Assembly: GCA_946407495.1 (NCBI GenBank)
Contig: CAMJOB010000006.1
Span: 1-48,729 of the forward strand
From: an uncultured Bacillota bacterium
Lineage (GTDB): Bacteria > Bacillota_I > Bacilli_A > RF39 > UBA660
Reading direction: 5' to 3'
Length of the DNA: 48,729 nt
In this document: piece after piece, positions 38,930 through 46,087 of the stretch
How positions within the stretch are numbered: the stretch's first letter is position 1
Layout: every line of letters begins with the position of its first letter
Program-made: the position numbers and the translations under genes
The notes under the pieces: generated by a model
What the model was told of the DNA's origin: nothing
The model's database searches: none
The model's input: only the letters and a program-made list of their open reading frames with translations

Positions 38930-39963
38930 TGTTTGTCTAAATATTCTTTTAGTTTTTTAGGCATGTATCTTGGACCTCGAATAGTAGTTACTCCATACTC
39001 TTTCAAGGTTTTTAAAGGACATATTTTTTTATCATATTCTTTTATTTTCTCTATTTTCATTACGTGACTCATATTGACATTAGAATCACTATATTCGTAT
39101 GGAATGTTTACTTCAATTGCTTTTGTTTTATATCTAAGTGCCGATACTGGTGAACCTACATATAAGTAAACTATATCCCCTACTTTTACATCGCTACTTT
39201 GTTTCCAATGTAGAACATTATGTTTTTTAAATTCTCCTTCTACATCATAGAACTTTGGATTTGCCGGTACTATCCACTCATTCTTTAATAAAGCACCTGT
39301 TGTACCTGCTGAGTATGCATAACTTTCTTCTATTTGTTGCATGATTTCTCGATCATCTAATCTATTATCTAGTGGAATTGTAATCCAATACTTTTTATTC
39401 ATATGGTAAGCTGGAAAATACTTCTTTGTCTTAATTAATTCTTTTATTTTATTTTCATTTAGTTTGACGTTTAATACATCAATTTTCCCTTCACCATCAT
39501 TAATCTTATCTTTACCTATATTCATTATGATTCCATACCACTTCTTAGTATCTTTGTTTTTATATACACCACAGTCTGGTGTTTCATCCCATTCATAGTA
39601 TGGCTCATCTTGGTACTTGTTATAGATTAAGTCTGCTATACGATTTGCTTGATCATTGATAAATCTCTTTTTATTAAAACAGTTTTTTCTTATATCTTTA
39701 AGTATTTTTTCGTACTCTTCTCTTATTGTATTTGCAAATGTACCTACATTATTTTCTATTCTAAAGTTTGTATATTCTTCTTGTAGATCTAAATCTATTA
39801 CTTTACCTGAGATAGAAGTTTTATCTATAGAGATGATTGCTTTAAATGTATCTAAGAATATTTTGTTATAAATATATTGGTTGTTTTCTTTTATAAAACC
39901 ATACTTTATAATTTTTTCTTCGTTTGGTATATAACGCTTAAATATTTCATTTTCTATATTCAT
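38926..39963 (-). CDS. MmcQ/YjbR-like domain fused to an EVE-like domain
   Basis: A 345-residue two-domain protein. The N-terminal ~200 residues follow the MmcQ/YjbR (DUF419, CyaY-like fold) plan: an extended lead-in, then YYEWDETPDCGVYKNKDTKKW, IIMNIGKDKI, VLNVKLNENKIKELI and a closing AYHMNKKYWITIPLD. The C-terminal ~135 residues resemble an EVE/PUA-like nucleic-acid reader: NEWIVPANPKFYDVEGEF, LHWKQSSDVKVGDIVYLYVG, and a terminal RGPRYMPKKLKEYL. EVE domains read modified bases in defence and RNA contexts. ATG 39963 follows AGGTGA. It is monogenic and lies between the XRE gene and the fibre operon. Confidence 0.72.
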   Translation of the reverse strand: MNIENEIFKRYIPNEEKIIKYGFIKENNQYIYNKIFLDTFKAIISIDKTSISGKVIDLDLQEEYTNFRIENNVGTFANTIREEYEKILKDIRKNCFNKKRFINDQANRIADLIYNKYQDEPYYEWDETPDCGVYKNKDTKKWYGIIMNIGKDKINDGEGKIDVLNVKLNENKIKELIKTKKYFPAYHMNKKYWITIPLDNRLDDREIMQQIEESYAYSAGTTGALLKNEWIVPANPKFYDVEGEFKKHNVLHWKQSSDVKVGDIVYLYVGSPVSALRYKTKAIEVNIPYEYSDSNVNMSHVMKIEKIKEYDKKICPLKTLKEYGVTTIRGPRYMPKKLKEYLDKQ

Positions 39964-40009
39964 TGGAATCACCTACATATATAGTATAGTAGTATTTTTA
40001 TTATTTAGT

Positions 40010-40034
40010 CAAAAAAAAGAGACTTATGTCTCTA
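40010..40034 (-). terminator. Terminator of the fibre operon
   Basis: GGTAGAGACATAAGTCTCT: AGAGAC / GTCTCT stem, eight T on the minus strand, at the stop of the DUF5305 gene. Confidence 0.85.
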
Positions 40035-41303
40035 CCATTTTAGTAGTTCAGTCTCTTCTTTTTCTTCTTTTTTATCTTCTTCTTGTGGTTCTTCTTGATG
40101 CTTTTCTTCTACTACTTCTTCTTCAACTTGAGGTTTAATATTTTTATTTTCTTCTACTTCTGCATTTTCAGTTGTGATAGATTCATTCTTATCAAGTTCT
40201 TCTTTTTCAAGGAATGCTCTTGTTAATCTAAATTTATATAGAGTATCATCTTTTACGATGATGAAGAAACATTTCTCATTTGGAATAACTTCATAGAATA
40301 AAATTGGTGCATTTAAGTTTTCTGCAGCATCTACCATTTCACTGAATTTTTGTGGGTAGAATTTATTTTGATATTTCTTTTCGTTGATTGATGAAGTTCC
40401 TGTTACGATTAGTCGATCGAATTCTCTTAAGATTCTATCAACTGTAATATTATAAATATTATTTGATTTATATTCTTTATAATATTTTCTTCCTTGGATA
40501 AATCCTGGAACACATAGTGCTAATAAAACTATTGCTACTACGAATCCTGGAATATTAGTAATAGTGTTACCTGTTGATGTTGATAAAGTTCCTGTATTGT
40601 TAATGTTCTCGGTATCTATTGTTATATCTACTGTTTGTAGAGATAAAGGAATAGTAATTTGTAGTTTGTTATCTTTTTGGATTTTATCATCATCTTTATC
40701 GTAATCACCATATACATTTAAGTCCATAGCAACTACTAATTGAGCATTTACAGATAGTCCGTAATCACTCTTGTATCTACTTACAATATTATTATATTTA
40801 TTGTAGTCGATATCAATATCTTCGTTAATTACGAAGTTATTTGAGCTTACAGTTTGATTTTCTTCGGGGATAAGATCCTCTTCCCTAGAATATAAAACCT
40901 TATCTGGATTTTCTCTATCTAGTATTTGCAATGTACCTGTAATCTTATAATTATATGAATAATTTACATTTTGATTAGAATGTACTTCATAATTGAACTT
41001 TGTGTTAATTGTTTTGATTAAGCTAGCTACGTATTTCATACCACTTTGTAAGTAGTCTGTTTCGTAGTATTGATTATCTTTTAAGTAAACCGTATAATCT
41101 GCAGTTCCAATCTCATTGTATCGAACATTTATTTTTTTACCATTAATACTAACGGAATCAAATAATAAATATCCTCCAGCAATAAGTGCAATAAAAGATG
41201 TAACTAAGAATACAAAATATAGTACTCTTGTTCTTTTATTTTTTGGAATTCGATTTACAAGATACATCTTATCTGTACTGAAATATTTTATTTTTTCTTT
41301 CAT
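40032..41303 (-). CDS. DUF5305-like membrane protein of the fibre operon
   Basis: A 423-residue protein. A short cytosolic head is followed by a membrane helix (~26-47, VLYFVFLVTSFIALIAGGYL), an extracytoplasmic beta-rich domain (~50-255: NVNYSYNYKITGTLQI, SVNAQLVVAMDLNVYGD, LQITIPLSLQTVDITID), a second helix (~262-282, GFVVAIVLLALCVPG), and a cytosolic part ending in a strongly acidic Glu-rich tail. This two-helix layout matches DUF5305, a family often found beside SipW-type signal peptidases. The start (GGAAGGGG site) overlaps the SipW-like gene end by 4 bp, so they are translationally coupled. Probably an accessory for assembly or export of the fibre proteins. Confidence 0.78.
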   Translation of the reverse strand: MKEKIKYFSTDKMYLVNRIPKNKRTRVLYFVFLVTSFIALIAGGYLLFDSVSINGKKINVRYNEIGTADYTVYLKDNQYYETDYLQSGMKYVASLIKTINTKFNYEVHSNQNVNYSYNYKITGTLQILDRENPDKVLYSREEDLIPEENQTVSSNNFVINEDIDIDYNKYNNIVSRYKSDYGLSVNAQLVVAMDLNVYGDYDKDDDKIQKDNKLQITIPLSLQTVDITIDTENINNTGTLSTSTGNTITNIPGFVVAIVLLALCVPGFIQGRKYYKEYKSNNIYNITVDRILREFDRLIVTGTSSINEKKYQNKFYPQKFSEMVDAAENLNAPILFYEVIPNEKCFFIIVKDDTLYKFRLTRAFLEKEELDKNESITTENAEVEENKNIKPQVEEEVVEEKHQEEPQEEDKKEEKEETELLKW

Positions 41304-42451
41304 ATTCCCCTTCCTCTCATTAATTGATTTAACCATACTGTTGGATAACCAATTAGTGGTATTCTTCCTTTTACTACTCCGACAACATCTTCGTTTGTAA
41401 CTACCCAGTCATCAACTGAGTTATTTGGATTATCACCTTTTGTGGTGATTTGATATTTTATGCCATGGACATCAATATCTATAATTCTATGTGTATATAC
41501 TGAATCATCTATTCTGAATACTAGTATATCTCCAACTTTTAGTTTATCTAAATGTTCACTGTAGGATTTGTCTATTAGGATTGCATCTCCTACTCTAATT
41601 GTTGGTTCCATAGATCCACTACCAACAGCGGTTGTCGCAAAACGGAAGGCATTACTGTTCAATATTATTATTATTGCCATAATAATGGACGTAATTACCG
41701 TTATCACTTTACTCTTTAGACTATTCTGATCACGAATGTCTACTTTTTCTTTTTTGCCAAATCTATTATTAATGATTGTTTCCATTAATACAGGAATTAA
41801 GAATAATAAAACTGATTGTAAATAAATGTTCAAGTTTGGTTGAATTGGTAATATATATTGATATAAACTAATTATTAATGCATAAGTCCAACATGGTTCA
41901 TATCCATATTCTGTTGAGAACTTAGTAAGCATTATGTTTTTTGATGCCATAGGTATGATTACTGACATAATCATTTCTTCTGCACCCATGAATGTTTTTA
42001 CATCATATAGATGAACTGCAAGCGAAGCATCAAGTAATGTTGTTAGGACTATTACCATAGTCCTTATTTTCTTTGTGCTTCCACTTTTCTTTAATATGTT
42101 ATATCTCAATAGTTCGGTAGTAAAAATTTGAATTGATACTGGAACTATATTCCTTAATAATACCCAAAAATTTGTACTATATGGTGATTTTACAAATCCT
42201 ATAAATATTCCTAAACCATATAGCATAATTAGAAAGGCAGTTGTATAAACGGCTACTGCCTTAATTATTTCTTTACGATTTACTTTTTTATTAACTTCGA
42301 ATCCTAGCATATAATAGGAAAGTGCTAGCATTCCAATCAAAAATAATATAATTGTATAATCATTAAAAATGTTCTTTACAAAGATATTTAGAATTAGGAT
42401 TAAAGATCCGACGATTTCAAAGATTAATAGTTTCTTTTCACTTTCTTTCAT
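41300..42451 (-). CDS. SipW-type signal peptidase I with extended N-terminal membrane domain
   Basis: A 383-residue protein. The first ~240 residues hold about eight membrane helices of unknown role. The C-terminal ~140 residues are an ER/SipW-type (S26B) signal peptidase: a helix, then GSGSMEPTIRVGDAILI (~285-301, catalytic Ser), VGDILVFRIDD, and SVYTHRIIDID (catalytic His replacing the Lys of bacterial type I enzymes), TKGDNPNNSVDDW. SipW-type enzymes process TasA and TapA in Bacillus. It follows two TasA/camelysin-like genes, its likely substrates. ATG 42451 has AGAGGG at 9 nt and is preferred over GTG 42460. Confidence 0.85.
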   Translation of the reverse strand: MKESEKKLLIFEIVGSLILILNIFVKNIFNDYTIILFLIGMLALSYYMLGFEVNKKVNRKEIIKAVAVYTTAFLIMLYGLGIFIGFVKSPYSTNFWVLLRNIVPVSIQIFTTELLRYNILKKSGSTKKIRTMVIVLTTLLDASLAVHLYDVKTFMGAEEMIMSVIIPMASKNIMLTKFSTEYGYEPCWTYALIISLYQYILPIQPNLNIYLQSVLLFLIPVLMETIINNRFGKKEKVDIRDQNSLKSKVITVITSIIMAIIIILNSNAFRFATTAVGSGSMEPTIRVGDAILIDKSYSEHLDKLKVGDILVFRIDDSVYTHRIIDIDVHGIKYQITTKGDNPNNSVDDWVVTNEDVVGVVKGRIPLIGYPTVWLNQLMRGRGI

Positions 42452-42493
42452 CCTTTTCACCCTCTTTTAAATATTATGTAAAAGATTAACTAA

Positions 42494-43081
42494 TTAATTT
42501 GCTTCTTGATATGTAACTGTTACAGCTAAGTTTGTGATTTGAACATCATTTACTGGTAACAAATCTGGATTATCAAAGTTGTTATACTTTAGTTCTAGTA
42601 CCATATGTTGTACACCACCATTTGCAGGTATTTCTTGTCCTACTGCTACTGGTGTACCGTTTTCATTTTTTAATGTGTACGTTAATTTTGCTAATACGTT
42701 TGCTTCATCTTGTGCTTTATTACTTCCAGAACCAGTTACTATTGGTGTTGGAATAGTTACAGATGAAACAACTGCTTTAAATGTTCCTGTATTTTTTACT
42801 TCAAATCCTATAACAGCTGCATCTCCTGGTGATTTAAATGTCGCTGTATAATTACCAATTGTTGTTCCACTAACAGAAGGTACAGTTACTACTGCAGATC
42901 CAGATGGTGTTAATTGTAATGATTCATCATCTAGATGTACATCCCAGTTTTGTTTTCTTACAACACCCACACCATTTATAGATAGTGTTTTACTAAATGT
43001 TGCATATGTAATAGTTATCATTATAACTATCGCAATTACTAGAACAACTCCTCCTATTAATCCTTTTTTTCTGTTTGTCAT
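42494..43081 (-). CDS. TasA/camelysin-like secreted fibre protein 2
   Basis: A 195-residue exported protein. A signal peptide (residues ~7-27, GLIGGVVLVIAIVIMITITYA) is followed by TFSKTLSINGVGVV and a beta-rich mature domain (WDVHLDDESL, TTIGNYTATFKSPGDAAVIGFEVKN in parts, GTFKAVVSSVTIPTP, NLAVTVTYQEAN at the end). The plan (short signal, immunoglobulin-like sandwich, adjacent SipW) is that of TasA, CalY and related biofilm fibres. It is about half identical to fibre protein 1 and next to it. A GAGGTGAT site precedes ATG 43081. Whether it forms fibres is inferred from family. Confidence 0.82.
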   Translation of the reverse strand: MTNRKKGLIGGVVLVIAIVIMITITYATFSKTLSINGVGVVRKQNWDVHLDDESLQLTPSGSAVVTVPSVSGTTIGNYTATFKSPGDAAVIGFEVKNTGTFKAVVSSVTIPTPIVTGSGSNKAQDEANVLAKLTYTLKNENGTPVAVGQEIPANGGVQHMVLELKYNNFDNPDLLPVNDVQITNLAVTVTYQEAN

Positions 43082-43114
43082 ATTATCACCTCGATTTAAG
43101 TATTATTATTTTTA

Positions 43115-43705
43115 CTAACTAGCTTGTTGATATGTTAATGATACAGCTAGGTTAGAAATAGTAACATCATTTTGTGGTAATAGTGTTGCATCATTAAATG
43201 TTTGATAAGTAAGAATTAACTTCATAGTTTTTTCTCCACCATTTTTAGCAAGTGTTTGTCCAACAGCTACTGCACTGTTATCATTATTTAGTAATTGGTA
43301 AGATAATTTACCAGATACATTAGCTTCATCATTTGCTTTGTTAGTACCAGTTCCTGTTACTGTAGGTGTTGGTACATTAACTGATGAAATACTTGCATTG
43401 AAAGTACCACTATTAACAACTTTGAAAGTATATGTAACAGAGTCTCCAGGTGTAGAGAATGTTGCAGTATAGTTTCCAATTGAAGTTGCATTTACTGTAG
43501 GTACAGTTGCTGTTGCAGTTCCTGTTGTACTCTTTTGTAGAGATGATGTATCAAAATGGATATCCCATTTTTGTGCATTTACGGTACCTGCACCATTGAT
43601 ATTTAATGTTTTGTTAAATGTTGCATATGTAATACTAATCATTGCAACAAGAGCTAGTGTTAATACAACCCCACCCATAATTCCATATGTTCTTCTTCTT
43701 TCCAT
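43115..43705 (-). CDS. TasA/camelysin-like secreted fibre protein 1
   Basis: A 196-residue paralogue of the previous protein, first gene of the operon. The signal peptide is GIMGGVVLTLALVAMISITYA, cut probably after TYA (two blocks, residues ~9-29), then TFNKTLNINGAGTV. The mature domain shares TSIGNYTATFSTPGDS, GTFNASISSVNVPTPTVTG and NLAVSLTYQQAS with its neighbour. It has almost no Cys and is rich in Thr/Asn, as expected for an extracellular fibre subunit. ATG 43705 follows GAGGAAG; the ATG at 43726 has no ribosome site. Confidence 0.82.
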   Translation of the reverse strand: MERRRTYGIMGGVVLTLALVAMISITYATFNKTLNINGAGTVNAQKWDIHFDTSSLQKSTTGTATATVPTVNATSIGNYTATFSTPGDSVTYTFKVVNSGTFNASISSVNVPTPTVTGTGTNKANDEANVSGKLSYQLLNNDNSAVAVGQTLAKNGGEKTMKLILTYQTFNDATLLPQNDVTISNLAVSLTYQQAS

Positions 43706-43779
43706 AATTTCTTCCTCTTCCTTCATATTTATATTTGAGTTAGGTCCTATTCCTATTTTAGATACCTACCCTTATATTG

Positions 43780-43785
43780 ATTATA
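43780..43785 (-). promoter_or_regulatory. Probable -10 box of the fibre operon
   Basis: Minus strand TATAAT, about 75 bp before ATG 43705. No good -35 is visible; the position expected for it lies in a T-run next to the hairpin at 43803-43833. Confidence 0.4.
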
Positions 43786-43796
43786 TATGATTTTTG

Positions 43797-43833
43797 AAAA
43801 AAAAACTATATTTTTTACATTTTTTCATAGTTT
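43797..43833 (-). terminator. Terminator-like hairpin upstream of the fibre operon
   Basis: AAACTAT (43827-43833) and ATAGTTT (43803-43809) on the minus strand form a stem with a 17-nt A-rich loop, followed by nine T. It points toward the fibre genes and not after any gene in that orientation except the nucleotidase terminated at 43889-43923. Confidence 0.4.
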
Positions 43834-43888
43834 AATATATATTTTTTTATTATATATATTTTTATTGTTCAATTATGTCGACTTTTGT

Positions 43889-43923
43889 ATAAAAAAAGAA
43901 AGATTTTTATCTCTTTCTTAATA
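43889..43923 (-). terminator. Terminator of the nucleotidase gene
   Basis: AAGAAAGAGATAAAAATCTTTCTT: AAGAAAGA / TCTTTCTT stem then seven T on the minus strand. Confidence 0.85.
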
Positions 43924-44482
43924 CTTTTTCGACCTCTTTCCAATTATCTACTCTTACTAATCCTTGGATTTCTAATTCTTCATCAGATATTTTTTTATTT
44001 CTTGTTTCTGTAAATAATAGTTTAAGATCACAATTATCTAAATTCTTTGGTCTATCATCTATTCCAACATCAAAATGCATTTTTGTTTTATGCGTTGAAA
44101 AAATAATATTATTTGGTTCAATGAATGGAAAGAAATGAGTTAGATATTCATATTTATATTTAAGTGTGTGTGCTGCATCGATTACATTATTTTTCCAAAC
44201 ATATGCTGTTACGATATATAATTCATAATATTCTTTTAATGCTTTTAATACTTCTATTGAATCTGGAAGTGGATCAATAAAAGAACCATCTTTATTTTTA
44301 TATATATTTTCATATTGATACTTTTCAATAAATTCTGCTTCACGATCTTTTAATAGATCTTGTTTATAATATGATGGGAATTTTGAATAATCAATTTTAC
44401 CTAGAAATTCATCCATGAATTCTTGAAATCTTCCAATTACTAAAACATCATCCATGTCTATAAATAAACTTTTCTTTTCCAT
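43907..44482 (-). CDS. 5'(3')-deoxyribonucleotidase-like HAD phosphatase
   Basis: A 191-residue HAD-superfamily enzyme of the NT5C type that dephosphorylates deoxyribonucleoside monophosphates. Motif 1 FIDMDDVLV (residues ~7-15, nucleophile and acid Asp), motif 2 ELYIVTAYVWKN (~87, Thr), motif 3/4 THKTKMHFDVGIDDRPKNL (~133-150, Lys and Asp pair). The cap insertion between motifs 1 and 2 has the length usual for NT5C. The start has AGGAGG. With dCMP deaminase and thymidine kinase also in this window it would help balance dNTP precursors. Confidence 0.85.
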   Translation of the reverse strand: MEKKSLFIDMDDVLVIGRFQEFMDEFLGKIDYSKFPSYYKQDLLKDREAEFIEKYQYENIYKNKDGSFIDPLPDSIEVLKALKEYYELYIVTAYVWKNNVIDAAHTLKYKYEYLTHFFPFIEPNNIIFSTHKTKMHFDVGIDDRPKNLDNCDLKLLFTETRNKKISDEELEIQGLVRVDNWKEVEKVLRKR

Positions 44483-44528
44483 ATTGTACCTCCTAAGTAG
44501 TGCTTTTTATTATATCAAATTTTTATCA

Positions 44529-44557
44529 ACAAAAAAAGTGGATTTCTCCACTTTTGA
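44529..44557 (-). terminator. Terminator of the SDR gene
   Basis: AAAAGTGGA-GAAA-TCCACTTTT with T-run on the minus strand. Confidence 0.9.
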
Positions 44558-44563
44558 TTATCA

Positions 44564-45322
44564 TTAAACTGCTGTATATCCGCCATCGATTGGCATAATT
44601 AATCCAGTTACATAGCTTGCTTCATCACTAGCTAAGAATAATGCTCCTGCATTTAATTCACCTTCATGTCCATATCTTCCTAGTGGAACTGTTGCTTTCA
44701 TGTATGCAGTAAATTCAGGTGTAACTAATGTGTCATGAGTTAATTCAGTATCGAAATAACCTGGGCAAATTGCATTACATGTAATATTGTATTTAGCTAA
44801 TTCTGCAGCTACAGCTCTAGTAAAGTTTACTACTCCACCTTTTGATGAATGGTATGCAACTGTATCTAGTGCAGTGTTACCAACTAATCCATACATTGAA
44901 GCAATGTTAATGATTCTTCCGTAATTATTTTTCTTCATAATATTAGCAAATGCTCTTGTCATTTTGAATACTGAAGTTTGGTCTGTTGCAATTGTGAAAT
45001 CCCATTCTTCATCAGTCATATTTAGAACACCAGCATTCTTTGCAGATCCTGCACAGTTAACTAAAATATCAACTTTACCAAATTCTTTTTCTGCAGCAGC
45101 TGCAGCAGCGTTGATATCTTCAGTATTAGTAACGTCACATTTAACTGGTAATACTTTTACTCCTTCTTTTTCTAATTCAGCTTTTAGTTCTTCAAGTCTT
45201 TCAATTCTTCTTGCTAAAATAACTAGATCTGCTCCTTGTTTAGCAAATCCTTTTGCCATTTGTTTTCCAAGTCCTGAACTTGCTCCTGTAATAACGGCAA
45301 CTCTTCCTTTTAAATTAAACAT
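44564..45322 (-). CDS. Short-chain dehydrogenase/reductase, gluconate 5-dehydrogenase-like
   Basis: A 252-residue classical SDR. Cofactor motif TGASSGLGKQMAKGF (residues ~12-26), LVILARRIERLEEL with Arg at the NADP-discriminating position, NCAGSAKNAG (~88, NNAG variant), catalytic Ser in IINIASMYG (~140), YHSSKGG (~157, Tyr and Lys), and NAICPGYFDTELT (~184). The overall pattern recalls gluconate 5-dehydrogenase and similar sugar-acid oxidoreductases more than FabG, but the substrate cannot be fixed from sequence. An AGGAGG site precedes ATG 45322. No sugar-acid pathway genes are adjacent. Confidence 0.87.
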   Translation of the reverse strand: MFNLKGRVAVITGASSGLGKQMAKGFAKQGADLVILARRIERLEELKAELEKEGVKVLPVKCDVTNTEDINAAAAAAEKEFGKVDILVNCAGSAKNAGVLNMTDEEWDFTIATDQTSVFKMTRAFANIMKKNNYGRIINIASMYGLVGNTALDTVAYHSSKGGVVNFTRAVAAELAKYNITCNAICPGYFDTELTHDTLVTPEFTAYMKATVPLGRYGHEGELNAGALFLASDEASYVTGLIMPIDGGYTAV

Positions 45323-45390
45323 ATTTATTATCCTCCTACTCTTTCATTCTACCATAATAATTTATGCTTGTTTTTATTTTTAATGTTAAT

Positions 45391-45993
45391 TTACATTTTT
45401 TGTCTAGTTAATACTAATTCTCTATTTTTCATATAACATTTTCCACATAGTGGTCTATATTCTACGTTACTTTGCGATCCATCTATTAATACTGAATCAC
45501 CTTCTAATGTGAACTCATCATTTACAAATCGAGCATTAAATCTTGCTTTGCTTCCACATTCACAAATTGTATATAATTCCTCAAGTTCATCAGCTAATTC
45601 TATTAGTCTTTTACTACCTTCAAATAACTCACTTTGAAAATCTGTTTTTAAACCATAACAGATTACTGGAATTTCATATTTTTTTGTAACATACCATAGT
45701 TCTTCTACTTGTTGGCTACTTAAAAATTGTGCTTCATCAACTAGAATGCAATCTATATTTTCTTCTTGCCATTTCTTATAATATGGTTTAAATGACTCTT
45801 CATGATCTATTAGTATATCGACGGGTCTTCTTATTCCTAATCTTGATTCTAATTTATCATCCGCTTTTGTATCTATACTTGACTTTATTACTACAACTTT
45901 TTTACCTTTTTCATTATAATTATGTGCTACTTGCATTAATGCTGTGCTTTTTCCACAGTTCATAGCTCCATATCTAAAATATAACTTTTTCAT
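45391..45993 (-). CDS. tdk: Thymidine kinase
   Basis: A 200-residue type II thymidine kinase of the salvage pathway. P-loop GAMNCGKSTALM (residues ~9-20), Walker B-like DCILVDEAQFL (~80-90), lasso region with VICYGLKTDFQSELFEGSKRL (two blocks), and a structural zinc site formed by ICECGSKA (~143) and PLCGKCYM (~183). Length and motif order are standard. GGTGGAGG precedes ATG 45993. Apparently monogenic; the gap to the SDR gene holds only an AT-rich imperfect palindrome. Confidence 0.95.
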   Translation of the reverse strand: MKKLYFRYGAMNCGKSTALMQVAHNYNEKGKKVVVIKSSIDTKADDKLESRLGIRRPVDILIDHEESFKPYYKKWQEENIDCILVDEAQFLSSQQVEELWYVTKKYEIPVICYGLKTDFQSELFEGSKRLIELADELEELYTICECGSKARFNARFVNDEFTLEGDSVLIDGSQSNVEYRPLCGKCYMKNRELVLTRQKM

Positions 45994-46052
45994 ACAACTT
46001 TACCCTCCACCTTAAGAATAACAAAAACTTTAATCATTGTCTAATATTTTTA

Positions 46053-46087
46053 CACAAAAAAAGCAAAGCATTTTATGCTTTTGCTTC
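46053..46087 (-). terminator. Terminator of the 564-aa gene
   Basis: AAAAGCATAAAATGCTTT: AAAGCAT / ATGCTTT stem then GCTTTTTTT on the minus strand, overlapping the last codons. Confidence 0.8.
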
